Shown in pieces: positions 55,924 through 64,000 of a DNA stretch of 64,000 nucleotides (position 1 is the first letter of the stretch; every line of letters begins with the position of its first letter). The notes under the pieces are model-generated. The model was not told the origin of the DNA, made no database searches, and saw nothing but the letters and a program-made list of their open reading frames with translations. This stretch comes from Cryobacterium arcticum. GTDB taxonomy: Bacteria > Actinomycetota > Actinomycetes > Actinomycetales > Microbacteriaceae. The stretch covers positions 1,178,001 through 1,242,000 of the forward strand of contig NZ_QHLY01000012.1 of the NCBI RefSeq assembly GCF_003185895.1, read 5' to 3'. Made by a program: the position numbers and the translations under genes.

Positions 55924-57348
55924 TCAGACGCCGGCGCGGGCGACCAGGCGGCCAGTACGAACCGCGTCGAGGAAGGCTTGGTAGTCGCGTTCGTTCTGGT
56001 CGGCGTAGCGCTGGGAGAAGTCGGTGACAGACCGGTCAAACTTGTCGCTCGAGCCGAGGTACGCGGCGAGTGCCACGGGATCCCCCGCCCTGGCGTGCGC
56101 TCGGGCGAGCGTCCAACCGCAGGCGTTGGCGTAGAGAGTCATTCCCAGCGGCACCATCGCTTCCACCACGGCAGAGCCCTTCATGTCACGCAGCTGCCGC
56201 CAATAGAGGAACCTCCCCTCCTGCACCCCTCTGGTCCAGCCCAGAAAGATGTCGCTGGCGGCTTGCATCAGGCGCTGGCCCTGCACCACCCGTTCACCGG
56301 GCTGTTCGTACTCGCTCACCGGCAGATGGTCTTCGAGCACGGAAGACGTCGCCTCTTTCACCTGCAGGAACAACGGATCCTGTTCGTCGCGGCCCTGTAG
56401 CAGGGCGATGAACGCTCGGTTGCCGACGCTACCGACGCCGACCACCTTGTGGGCGACGTCGACCACCTCGAAGCGCTCGAGCAATTGCCGGCGGTCGGCC
56501 TGCAGCGTCTCCCGGTACGCCTGCAGCTGCGAGCGGACGGCGGCCTCGGTCGCCTCGGGGGTGAATCCCAATGACACCGCCATTTCCCGGGCCGGCACCA
56601 CGATCGGCGGTTGGCTCACGATACGGTATCGTCCGTCGACGAATTCGGCGAGCTTGGCCAGAGCCTGCAGGCTGTCGCGGGACCGCGCTTTCTCGGCGCC
56701 CCGCAGGGTGTTCTTCTCAACCGCCTTCGACGCCTTGCGTGCCGCCTTGCCTTTCTGCGTACCCCTGGCCGCACCCAGCGCCTCGACCAACTCCTTCTCC
56801 GACAACCGGGCATACCAGACATCCAGGGTGCGCATCGCGGCGAACTCAGCCATCGCCTCCCGGTAGGCACGCACGGAGGCGAGGGTTACCGCGCGGATGT
56901 CGGCTGCCGCGAAACCGTTGTTGCGCGCAGCAATGGTGAAGCTCGCCGACATCCGCAGCACGTCGTATTCGAACGGTCCGGGAAGGGTTTCATCGAAGTC
57001 GTTGAGGTCGAACAGGAGGTTGCGTTCCGGCGAGGCATACACGCCGAAGTTCGACAGGTGGGCGTCACCACAGAGCTGTGTGATCAGCCCGGCCCGCGGG
57101 ATGTGGCGCAGGTCTGAGGCCATGATCTTGGCCGCGCCCCGGTAGAACGTGAACGGCGAGACCATCATGCGGCCGTGCCGCACCGGCACCAGATCGGTTT
57201 CCCTGGTGAGGTTCTGTTCCTCGAGGAGGGCGACGGGGTCTGGCCGGTCGGGTGCCGGCTGCCACTCACGCAGGCTGGTCAACGGGGTGTCCGTGCGTGC
57301 CGCCTTGCCGCGGGCGGCACGATCGGCGACAGTGGGATGCTCGGTCAT
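55924..57348 (-). CDS. DUF2252-family protein (kinase-like fold)
   Basis: 474 residues. The conserved block CGDAHLSNFGVYASPE, then LFDLNDFDETLPGPFEYD, resembles the catalytic and metal-binding loops of aminoglycoside-phosphotransferase-like kinases and is the hallmark of DUF2252. RHGRMMVSPFTFYRGAA comes earlier. The family's substrate is unknown. The ATG at 57348 starts MTEHPTVADRAARGKAARTD; the frame is open far upstream but no better start is seen. Confidence 0.9.
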   Translation of the reverse strand: MTEHPTVADRAARGKAARTDTPLTSLREWQPAPDRPDPVALLEEQNLTRETDLVPVRHGRMMVSPFTFYRGAAKIMASDLRHIPRAGLITQLCGDAHLSNFGVYASPERNLLFDLNDFDETLPGPFEYDVLRMSASFTIAARNNGFAAADIRAVTLASVRAYREAMAEFAAMRTLDVWYARLSEKELVEALGAARGTQKGKAARKASKAVEKNTLRGAEKARSRDSLQALAKLAEFVDGRYRIVSQPPIVVPAREMAVSLGFTPEATEAAVRSQLQAYRETLQADRRQLLERFEVVDVAHKVVGVGSVGNRAFIALLQGRDEQDPLFLQVKEATSSVLEDHLPVSEYEQPGERVVQGQRLMQAASDIFLGWTRGVQEGRFLYWRQLRDMKGSAVVEAMVPLGMTLYANACGWTLARAHARAGDPVALAAYLGSSDKFDRSVTDFSQRYADQNERDYQAFLDAVRTGRLVARAGV

Positions 57349-57434
57349 GGGGCGGCCCTTCTTCGCAACAGTGCTGGAAGTGCCTACGATTGTCCCGCCG
57401 CCGGGGGCTGTCAATGGGCCGGCCCCAGTTGGGT

Positions 57435-58298
57435 TCAGCCGGCCGGTGTCCAGGCCACGACCTGCTGCGACTGACTGCCGAGGCCCTCGATTCCCAGCTC
57501 GATGGTGTCGCCGGCGGCCAGGAAGGGGAACCGGCCCGACATCGCGACCCCCTCCGGGGTGCCGGTGTTGATCAGGTCGCCCGGTTCGAGCACGGTGAAC
57601 TGCGAGAGGTGCCAGACCAGGTGGGCGACGGAGAAGATCATGTCGGCGGTACTGGAGTCCTGGCGTTGTTCTCCGTTGACGCGGGACCAGATGCGCAGCG
57701 CCTGCGGGTCCACCTCGTCGGCGGGAACCAGGCACGGGCCGAGCGGGTTGAACCCGGCCGCGATCTTGCCCTTGGACCACTGGCCGCCAGAGAGGTCCTT
57801 CTGCCAGACCCGTTCGGAGACGTCGTGGCTGACCACGTAACCGGCCACGTGCGCGAGGGCATCCTCGATCGAGTCGAGGTAGCTGGCACGTGTGCCGATG
57901 ACGACGCCGAGTTCTACCTCCCAGTCGACCTGGGTCGAGCTCTTCGGCAGCATCAGGTCGTCGAAGCCGCCGACGACGGTGTTCGGGTGCTTGAAGAACA
58001 GGATCGGCACGGTGGGCGGTGCGCTGCCGGATTCGGCCGCGTGCGCCGCGTAGTTCTGGCCGATGCAGAGCACGGCCTGCGGCCGGGCGATCGGGGCACC
58101 GACGCGCAACTCTGCCGCGTTCGGCAGCGCCGGGAGCGCGCCGTCGTTCGCGGCATCGCGCGCTCGCCGGATGCCGTCGTCGGCGAGGAATGCCCCGTCG
58201 ATGTCGCCGGTGACGGGCCTGAGGTCGTAAACCACACCATCCACCTCGATGGCGGGTATCTCGTGTGCGAGCGGTCCGAGTCGAAGAAAGGTGGTCAT
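57435..58298 (-). CDS. Fumarylacetoacetate hydrolase-family protein
   Basis: 287 residues with the FAH core: CIGQNYAAHAAE, ILFFKHPNTVVG, the metal-binding E-x-E in DWEVELGVVIGTRA, GYVVSHDVSER and a final NTGTPEGVAM. It belongs to the branch with 2-keto-3-deoxy-sugar-acid dehydratases and acylpyruvases and is distinct from the shorter copy at 6736. ATG at 58298 chosen because GGGAGA precedes it. Confidence 0.9.
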   Translation of the reverse strand: MTTFLRLGPLAHEIPAIEVDGVVYDLRPVTGDIDGAFLADDGIRRARDAANDGALPALPNAAELRVGAPIARPQAVLCIGQNYAAHAAESGSAPPTVPILFFKHPNTVVGGFDDLMLPKSSTQVDWEVELGVVIGTRASYLDSIEDALAHVAGYVVSHDVSERVWQKDLSGGQWSKGKIAAGFNPLGPCLVPADEVDPQALRIWSRVNGEQRQDSSTADMIFSVAHLVWHLSQFTVLEPGDLINTGTPEGVAMSGRFPFLAAGDTIELGIEGLGSQSQQVVAWTPAG

Positions 58299-58391
58299 GG
58301 GTCTCCCAACGGGGTGCGATTCAGGGCGTGTACTACGACGGTACACAGCCCGGCCGCACCGAGCCGACGGGGCGGGCGTTGGCGTCTCTGG

Positions 58392-59108
58392 TCACGACGA
58401 CGCTGACAGCGACTCCACCACGGCGCCTTGGGCGGGGATGCCGAGATCGGTCGGAATCGGATCGCCCCGGCCGGCCGGCCACTCGTGGTACTGCCGAAAG
58501 GCCATCGGCACGCCGCGCGCCACGGTCAGGTCCGCGCTGTCCATCACCTGGACGTGCACGTGCGGCTGAGTGGAATTGCCCGAGTTGCCGCACTGCGCCA
58601 GGGGGTCGCCGGTGACCACCCGTTCGCCCGGGTTCACACGCACCGACCCGGCCCGCAGGTGCACCAGGGCCGCGAAGCCGGCACCGTCCGCCAGTTCGAG
58701 AACGACGAAGTTGCCCGCGATCGCGGCCACCCCCTGCCGCAGCCTGGCCGCCTGGCCGAGCACATAGGGCAACAGGCTGAGCTGGGAGCGCCGGGCCTCG
58801 TGATCGGGCTCACCGTCGTGCACCTGCACCACGGTGCCGTGGGCCGGCGCCAGGATCGATCGGCCGAACGCGAAGAACCGCTCGGCGGGCTCGGTGCCGA
58901 AGAACGTGCCCCAGTCGCGGGCAGCGGCCGTGCGGCCGGCGTCATCGACACCGACGAAATCGATGGCGTAGCGCTCCCCCAGCAGGTCGGTGCCGTGGCT
59001 CGGGAGGCGCCGGGCCGGGCTGTTCCTGGCCAGCCACCGGCCCTCGAACGGCAAGGTCAGGATGACCGGGCCCGTGGCCCGGCTGGGCGAGTCGTGAGCC
59101 TCGGTCAT
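58392..59108 (-). CDS. M23-like peptidase-fold protein without signal peptide
   Basis: 238 residues. The LytM/M23 metal-site pattern can be seen: H in LPSHGTDLLGERYAIDF with its downstream aspartate, and HVHVQV near the C-terminus (GNSGNSTQPHVHVQVMD). Known members cut peptidoglycan cross-bridges outside the cell, but there is no export signal here, so the substrate may be something else. The ATG at 59108 gives a family-like start; one 12 codons earlier lies inside the hairpin after msrA. Confidence 0.8.
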   Translation of the reverse strand: MTEAHDSPSRATGPVILTLPFEGRWLARNSPARRLPSHGTDLLGERYAIDFVGVDDAGRTAAARDWGTFFGTEPAERFFAFGRSILAPAHGTVVQVHDGEPDHEARRSQLSLLPYVLGQAARLRQGVAAIAGNFVVLELADGAGFAALVHLRAGSVRVNPGERVVTGDPLAQCGNSGNSTQPHVHVQVMDSADLTVARGVPMAFRQYHEWPAGRGDPIPTDLGIPAQGAVVESLSASS

Positions 59109-59121
59109 CCGGCCAGAATAG

Positions 59122-59156
59122 ACCGGCCCGGTCGTGTGGAACACGACCGGGCCGGT
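59122..59156. terminator. Strong hairpin terminator after msrA
   Basis: ACCGGCCCGGTCGTGT (59122-59137) pairs perfectly over 16 bases with 59141-59156 round GGA. It follows the msrA stop by 20 bases and separates msrB-msrA from the M23-like gene. Confidence 0.88.
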
Positions 59157-59175
59157 ACTTGGTTGAGCGAGACCG

Positions 59176-59694
59176 TTAGTTGGCGACCTGCTCGCGCCGC
59201 GGCAGCACCCAGCCGGGTCGCACGAAGTGGCAGGTGTAGCCCTCCGGGTAGTTCTGCAGGTAGTCCTGGTGCTCCGGCTCGGCCAGCCAGAAGTCGCCCA
59301 GCGGCTCGACCTCGGTCACGACCGGGCCCGGCCAGATGCCGGATGCGTCTACATCCGCGATGGTGTCGCGGGCGACGCGCTCCTGCTCGGCATCCGCGTA
59401 GTAGATCGCCGAGCGGTAGCTGCGACCGCGGTCGTTGCCCTGCCGGTCCCTGGTGGACGGGTCGTGGATCTGGAAGAAGAACTCCAGCAGCTCGCGGAAG
59501 CTCGTGCGCTCGGGGTCGAAGGTGATCTCGATCGCCTCGGCGTGGTCGCCGTGGTTGCGGTAGGTGGCGTTCGGGGTGTCGCCGCCGGTGTAGCCCACCC
59601 GGGTGGACAGAACGCCCTCGCGCTTGCGCACGAGCTCTTCGACGCCCCAGAAGCAGCCGCCCGCCAGTGTCGCCTTCTCAGTCGTTCCGCTCAT
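59176..59694 (-). CDS. msrA: Peptide methionine-S-sulfoxide reductase MsrA
   Basis: Repairs the S epimer of oxidised methionine. 172 residues with the catalytic cysteine in AGGCFWGVE (C14) and the family blocks [21 protein letters not shown] and RSAIYY. The usual C-terminal resolving-cysteine tail is reduced: one further cysteine occurs in YTCHFVRPG. Start overlaps the msrB stop by four bases, so both stereoisomers are repaired from one message. Confidence 0.95.
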   Translation of the reverse strand: MSGTTEKATLAGGCFWGVEELVRKREGVLSTRVGYTGGDTPNATYRNHGDHAEAIEITFDPERTSFRELLEFFFQIHDPSTRDRQGNDRGRSYRSAIYYADAEQERVARDTIADVDASGIWPGPVVTEVEPLGDFWLAEPEHQDYLQNYPEGYTCHFVRPGWVLPRREQVAN

Positions 59695-60152
59695 CGTGTG
59701 CTCTCCTCGTTCGTGAACAGGCTGCGGAAATCTCCGTAGCCCTCTTTTTCCAGATCGTCGACCGCGATGAATCGCAGTGCGGCCGAATTGATGCAGTAAC
59801 GCAGCCCGCCTTGTTCGACGGGGCCGTCGTCGAAGACGTGGCCGAGGTGGCTGTTGCCATTGGCGGAACGCACCTCAGTTCGCACCATGCCATATTCCCG
59901 GTCGGTCTTCAACACGACATTGGCCGGATCGATCGGCACGGTGAAGCTCGGCCAGCCCGATCGGCTGTCGTATTTGTCGGTGGAGGCGAACAGAGGCTCC
60001 CCCGAGACGATATCGACGTAGATGCCTGCGCTCTTGTTGTCCCAGAACCGGTTGCGGAACGCGGGCTCTGTGGCCGCCTCCTGGGTCACCTGGTACTGCA
60101 GGGGCGTCAGGCTCGAGACGGCCTCGTCGGTCTTGCGGCATTCGATCGGCAT
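59691..60152 (-). CDS. msrB: Peptide methionine-R-sulfoxide reductase MsrB
   Basis: Repairs the R epimer of methionine sulfoxide. 153 residues with [17 protein letters not shown] and the catalytic cysteine in [11 protein letters not shown]. The two CxxC pairs that hold zinc in many MsrB proteins are absent ([11 protein letters not shown] in place of the first), so this is the zinc-free type. ATG at 60152 with AAGGAGA upstream. First gene of msrB-msrA. Confidence 0.95.
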   Translation of the reverse strand: MPIECRKTDEAVSSLTPLQYQVTQEAATEPAFRNRFWDNKSAGIYVDIVSGEPLFASTDKYDSRSGWPSFTVPIDPANVVLKTDREYGMVRTEVRSANGNSHLGHVFDDGPVEQGGLRYCINSAALRFIAVDDLEKEGYGDFRSLFTNEESTR

Positions 60153-60313
60153 GCGCTTCTCCTTCTGCGGTGTCGCTGCTGGCTGCAACGATCAACTCGA
60201 GGGAGATAACGCCGGGGTAGGGCGGGCTGTTCCGCGGCTCATGGCACACACAGCGGGCTCACAGTTTGGTGCGAACCGGTGCCCGCCGTGGCTCACGGGC
60301 ACCGGGCTGTGAC

Positions 60314-62728
60314 CTAGACGGTTCCGGCCACGATCTCGAGCACGATCTCGTCTTCTGCCGAGCTCACGGTAACCGTGATGTCGCCGGTTCCGGTGGGCCG
60401 CACGATCGCGAGCGCCCGACCGTCGAACGTGTCGCGGGTGTCGGCATCGAAACGCTCGGCGGTCTTCGGGTTGCCACTGCCGAGCCCGGCGAGCAGACCG
60501 GCACCGGCCACCGTCACCCGCACGGCACGGTCGGCCCCGGTGACCAGCACGCCGGCGGCGTCGCGCAGCTCAATCGCGACGTAGGCCAGGTCGGTGTCGT
60601 CGCCGCGAATCGAGGCGCGGTCGGCGGCTGCGGTCAGACGCGTCGGTCCGGTAGCCGACGACACCGAGGTGCGCCCGGTCTCGGCGCCCGCCGTGTAGGC
60701 GACGGCAGTGAGGGTGCCCGGGGTGTAAACGGTTTCGAGGGTGGCGAGCATCGGGCGGACTCCCCCGACGGCGCCGCGGGCGACCTCGGTGCCGTCCAGC
60801 AGCAGGGCAACCTCGTCGGCATCCGCATAGATCTCGACGGTGACGGGTGCACCCTCGTAGCCCGGCCAGGTCCACGAAGAAACGGAGTCGCTCCACGCCC
60901 ACGGCGACTGCATCGTGACCGTCTGGCCGTGCCGCCCGGGGCGCAGCACCGCGAGGTACGGTTCGCTGCGCAGCCCGAACACGATCTCGCGGTAGTACGA
61001 GGCCGGCCGGCGGTGGCCGGTGATGTCGAGGTCGCCGCTCCACGCGGTGAGGTACGGGTACTCGCGTTCGAGCGCGGCGACGGCCCCCGGGTCCTCCGCG
61101 TAGGCGGTCGCGCCGATGCCGACCTCGCCGAGGTAGTCCCAGCCGGTCCAGGTGAAGTCGCCGATCACGTTGGGATTATCGACCACGAGCGGCCACAGGC
61201 TACCGATCTGCGTCGGGAAAGTCTCCGAGCCGAACAGAACCCGGTGCGGGAACAGTTCGGCATCGGTGGTGTAGCGGCCTTCGGCGTAGTTGAGGCCGAG
61301 CACGTCGAGTACCGAACTCGATTCCGCGGTGCGCCGGGTGACGGCATCCGAGGTGCTGAGGGCGTTCATGCCACCACCCATGTCACCCATCAGCTCGTTG
61401 AGGCCCTGATCCTTCGCCAGGATGTCGGCCAGCTCGTCGATCACGGCGAGGAAGGCGTTCACGCCGTTGGTCACCAGGCGGGTCGGGTCGAGCGCGCGCA
61501 CGTGCTCTGCGAGGTCGCGGGCCCAGGCGGCACCGTGCGGGGTGCCGACCTCGATGATCTCGTTGCCGATCGAGTACATGATGACGCTGGGGTGGTTGAC
61601 GTCCTTGGCCACCATCGACTCGAGGTCGGCCGCCCACCATTGCGGAAAATCGGCGGCATAGTCGTAGTTGGTCTTGCCGCGGGTCCACATGTCGAACGCT
61701 TCATCGATGACGAGCATGCCGAGGCGATCGCAGGCGTCGAGCATCGACGGTGAGGCGGGGTTGTGCGCGGCGCGGATGGCGTTGAAGCCGGCGTCCTTGA
61801 GCAGCTGGATGCGGCGCTCCTCCGCTCGGGCGATCGACGCCGCTCCGAGCGGGCCGTTGTCGCTGTGCACGCAGGCGCCGCGGAGCAGCACGGGTTCGCC
61901 GTTGATGCGGAGGCCCTTGTGCGGGTCGACGGTGACGGTACGGATGCCGACCGTGGTCACAACACCCGGGCTGCCGTCGCTGAGGCGGGTGTGCGCGGAG
62001 TACAGCGCCGGGGCGTCCACTCTCCAGAGCTCGGGCTGCTGGACGTACAGGCGTTGCCGCACCACCGAGGTGCGGCCGGGGGCGAGGGTGACCGGTGTCA
62101 CGTCGCCCTCCACCCGCGCGCCGTCCGGCCCGGTGACGTCGGTGCTGACATCCACCTGCGCGGTGGTGAGGCCCAGGTTGGTGACCGTGGTGGCAACCTC
62201 GACGACCGCCTGGTCGTGTTCCACCCGCACCGTCGTCACCCGCACGCCGTCGGGAACTATGTGCACGGCCTCATCGACGTGGAGCAGCACCGGCCGGTGC
62301 AGGCCGGCGCCGGCGTACCAGCGGGAGTCCTCCCCCGACCGCACCTCGATGCGCAGGGTGTTGGACGCGCCGAAACGGAGGAAGGGCGTGAGGTCGACGA
62401 AGAAGCGGGCGAACCCGTCGGCCCGGTTGCCCGCGAATTCATCGTTGAGGAAGACCATGGCGCGGCGGTAGGCACCCTGGATCTCCAGTCGCACAACCTT
62501 GCCGGCCCACGCGGCGGGCACGTCGAACTCCTTGAGGTAGGTGTACGCGCCGGCAGGCGAATACGCCGTTCCGCCCTTGCTGGGCGCCTCGGCCGAGCGA
62601 TCGGCGTCGCGGAGGGCGTCGTGCGGCAGCCGCACCGGCGTGGCGATCACGGCCTCCGCCCCAGCGGCCGCGAACGGGCCGAGGGGGGTGCGGTAGGTCC
62701 AGTCGTCGGTGAATGAAGTGGTGGTCAT
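60314..62728 (-). CDS. GH2 glycoside hydrolase (beta-galactosidase/beta-glucuronidase family)
   Basis: 804 residues: sugar-binding jelly-roll domain (about 1-155), an immunoglobulin-like domain, the TIM barrel (about 265-575) and C-terminal beta domains. Acid/base glutamate E390 lies in SIGNEI and the nucleophile E502 in FGSETFPTQ. RAAHNPASPSMLDACDRLGM is the GH2 barrel signature. No signal peptide. It follows a sugar-type MFS transporter, so it is likely to act on an imported beta-galactoside or glucuronide. Confidence 0.93.
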   Translation of the reverse strand: MTTTSFTDDWTYRTPLGPFAAAGAEAVIATPVRLPHDALRDADRSAEAPSKGGTAYSPAGAYTYLKEFDVPAAWAGKVVRLEIQGAYRRAMVFLNDEFAGNRADGFARFFVDLTPFLRFGASNTLRIEVRSGEDSRWYAGAGLHRPVLLHVDEAVHIVPDGVRVTTVRVEHDQAVVEVATTVTNLGLTTAQVDVSTDVTGPDGARVEGDVTPVTLAPGRTSVVRQRLYVQQPELWRVDAPALYSAHTRLSDGSPGVVTTVGIRTVTVDPHKGLRINGEPVLLRGACVHSDNGPLGAASIARAEERRIQLLKDAGFNAIRAAHNPASPSMLDACDRLGMLVIDEAFDMWTRGKTNYDYAADFPQWWAADLESMVAKDVNHPSVIMYSIGNEIIEVGTPHGAAWARDLAEHVRALDPTRLVTNGVNAFLAVIDELADILAKDQGLNELMGDMGGGMNALSTSDAVTRRTAESSSVLDVLGLNYAEGRYTTDAELFPHRVLFGSETFPTQIGSLWPLVVDNPNVIGDFTWTGWDYLGEVGIGATAYAEDPGAVAALEREYPYLTAWSGDLDITGHRRPASYYREIVFGLRSEPYLAVLRPGRHGQTVTMQSPWAWSDSVSSWTWPGYEGAPVTVEIYADADEVALLLDGTEVARGAVGGVRPMLATLETVYTPGTLTAVAYTAGAETGRTSVSSATGPTRLTAAADRASIRGDDTDLAYVAIELRDAAGVLVTGADRAVRVTVAGAGLLAGLGSGNPKTAERFDADTRDTFDGRALAIVRPTGTGDITVTVSSAEDEIVLEIVAGTV

Positions 62729-62795
62729 GGGAGAACTCCGATCGGGGGGTGCGAGAGAAGGCCGGGTCGGGCGGGTGCTCGGGAGGAACGGGCGC

Positions 62796-64000
62796 TCAGC
62801 GCACCTTCCTAATCGGCAGGATGAGGCCTGCCGCGAGCGCGAGCATGACGAAGGCCGCGATGAAGGTGGCCTGGTAGCCGCCGGTGGAGGCGACGAGCAC
62901 GCTGGTCACCACCGGACCGAGGATCTGCCCGCCGGAGTTTGCCATGTTGAGCAGGCCGAGGTCCTTGGCAGCCGTGGCCTTGTCGGGCAGGACCTCGATG
63001 TTGAGGGCCTGGTCGACCGAGGTGAAGGTGGCGTTGCCCAAGCCGGAGAAGACGGCGAAGGCGATCATCGCCCAGGCGAACGGGGCGACCAGGGGGAACA
63101 CCACACCGATCGCGATGAGCAGGGCCGCACCGATCACGAAGGGCTTGCGGCGGCCGACCCGGTCAGACAATGGACCGGCGATGAAGCCGAACAGGATCGA
63201 CGCGCCCAGGGTGATGGTGGCGCTGATCGCAATCAGGCCGGCGGCCCCACCGGTGTCGAGGCCGATGTAGTCGGTGAGGATGTACAGCTGGTAGTTCGTG
63301 ATGGAGAACATGCCGGCCTGGAGGAAGAACTTGCCGCCGAGGGCGAAGTAGAAGTCGCGGGCACCCGTGCGCGGGAAGGAGAAGCTCTTGAGCAACTCCC
63401 GCGCGGACAGGGTGGCGCGCGGCTGGTCACGGTTGGACCGGTTGGGCATCAGCACGGCGAAGACGACGCCGGAGGCGAGGGTCGCGATGGCGAAGACGAC
63501 CAGGCCGGTGCCGGGGGTTCCGACGAACTGGGCACCGATGATGGTGCTCAGCGACGCGCCGACGGTGAGGGAGACGCCGTAGATGGCCGACACCGTGCCG
63601 CGGTACTTCACCGGAACGCTGTCGGAGATGACGGCGACCATCGGGGCGATGATCGAGTTGAGGAAGAGCATGTAGAAGGCCCACCACAGAATGAGCGCGG
63701 TCGGGCTCTGCGCGGTGCTCAGGCCGAACAGGCCGACGGCCGTTGCGATCGCACCGACCATGACCCAGGGCGTGCGCGCACCGAAGCGGGACCGGGTGAG
63801 GTCGGACAGCGCACCGAACACGATGTTCGCGACCAGCGACAGCGCGGCGCCCAGGATGCCCAGCACACCCACAAGCTGTACCTTGTCGGCCGGGGCGACC
63901 TGTTCCACGGCGGCGGGCAGCAGAACCGCGATGCTGCCGATGTATGGACCGATCCAGAGGATCCCCGCGATGAAGAGCGCCACCGCGATGCGCCAATTGA
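62796..64000 (-). CDS. Sugar-type MFS transporter (GPH/SLC45-like), partial at the 5' end
   Basis: The frame is open to the window edge, so the N-terminus is missing (the visible protein begins NWRIAVALFIAGILW). About 11 helices are present. The loop GALSDLTRSRFGARTPWVM after helix 2 and its counterpart GPLSDRVGRRKPFVIG in the second half resemble glycoside/pentoside-type and sucrose-type MFS carriers. It lies 67 bases upstream of the GH2 gene on the same strand and probably delivers its substrate. Confidence 0.88.
   Translation of the reverse strand, partial: NWRIAVALFIAGILWIGPYIGSIAVLLPAAVEQVAPADKVQLVGVLGILGAALSLVANIVFGALSDLTRSRFGARTPWVMVGAIATAVGLFGLSTAQSPTALILWWAFYMLFLNSIIAPMVAVISDSVPVKYRGTVSAIYGVSLTVGASLSTIIGAQFVGTPGTGLVVFAIATLASGVVFAVLMPNRSNRDQPRATLSARELLKSFSFPRTGARDFYFALGGKFFLQAGMFSITNYQLYILTDYIGLDTGGAAGLIAISATITLGASILFGFIAGPLSDRVGRRKPFVIGAALLIAIGVVFPLVAPFAWAMIAFAVFSGLGNATFTSVDQALNIEVLPDKATAAKDLGLLNMANSGGQILGPVVTSVLVASTGGYQATFIAAFVMLALAAGLILPIRKVR

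Noticed and set aside
60296..60316. GGGCTGTGACCTAGAC resembles the 63-bp palindrome
   Set aside because: Only about 11 bases match and no partner arm is found; it is the stop region of the GH2 gene.

Overview
The window is very GC-rich (roughly 65-70 percent), densely packed chromosomal DNA. Gene starts are often GTG and many neighbouring genes overlap by four bases (ATGA/GTGA). Gene content, codon use and the single-chain OtsA-OtsB fusion point to a Gram-positive actinobacterium, most likely a Microbacteriaceae member such as Cryobacterium or a relative. This is inference; no rRNA or marker search could be run. I saw no tRNA, rRNA, CRISPR array, insertion sequence or prophage, so this looks like ordinary chromosome with accessory catabolic cassettes.

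Layout. 1-4000: the start of an FAD/NAD(P) oxidoreductase, gltX, and a divergent LysR / class V aminotransferase pair. 4100-6640: a DJ-1/PfpI protein, and a quinone-reductase-type dehydrogenase facing a TetR regulator across a 64-bp palindrome that contains two face-to-face promoters. 6730-19310: an amino-acid block with leuB-ilvE plus a coupled FAH-family hydrolase, serA, and ilvD-ilvB-ilvN-ilvC. Together these supply most of the valine/isoleucine pathway, one leucine step and the first serine step. Small membrane proteins are interspersed. 19360-22560: fused trehalose-6-phosphate synthase/phosphatase and a TIM-barrel epimerase-like protein. 22618-28200: a tetR-MMPL-YhgE export operon in which the MMPL protein ends in a degenerate ABC-ATPase domain. 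28200-36440: a SLC13/ArsB-type permease, two small unknowns, a GH15 glucoamylase-like enzyme whose tail runs antisense over a glsB-like gene, the biotin importer bioY-bioM-bioN, an alpha/beta hydrolase and two tandem flavodoxins.

36500-39790: a glycine betaine/proline ABC importer. 40270-42170: a citrate-type membrane sensor that stops before its kinase core, then an IclR regulator. 42297-44359: YceI, an ECF sigma factor and its zinc-finger anti-sigma factor behind an ECF-like promoter. 44364-46066: LysG/ArgP-type regulator and the LysE/ArgO exporter. 46126-47016: an unknown ART-like protein and 53-bp tandem repeats. 47017-55730: a GH1 beta-glucosidase, a hydrolase and an oligopeptide-type ABC importer, controlled by a LacI regulator with a perfect 14-bp operator; this looks like a beta-glucoside uptake and hydrolysis unit. 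55924-60152: DUF2252 protein, a second FAH hydrolase, an M23-like protein and the methionine sulfoxide repair pair msrB-msrA. 60314-64000: GH2 beta-galactosidase/glucuronidase and a sugar-type MFS transporter that runs off the edge.

The window also carries several families of short palindromic repeats between genes. The clearest are a 63-bp near-perfect palindrome with a damaged second copy 18.6 kb away, and a second family marked by a shared 21-base tail. Two patches inside leuB and ilvD have base and codon use unlike their surroundings. I found no complete unknown system. The strongest candidates for something undescribed are the MMPL-pseudo-ABC fusion, the kinase-less sensor and the dispersed palindromes.
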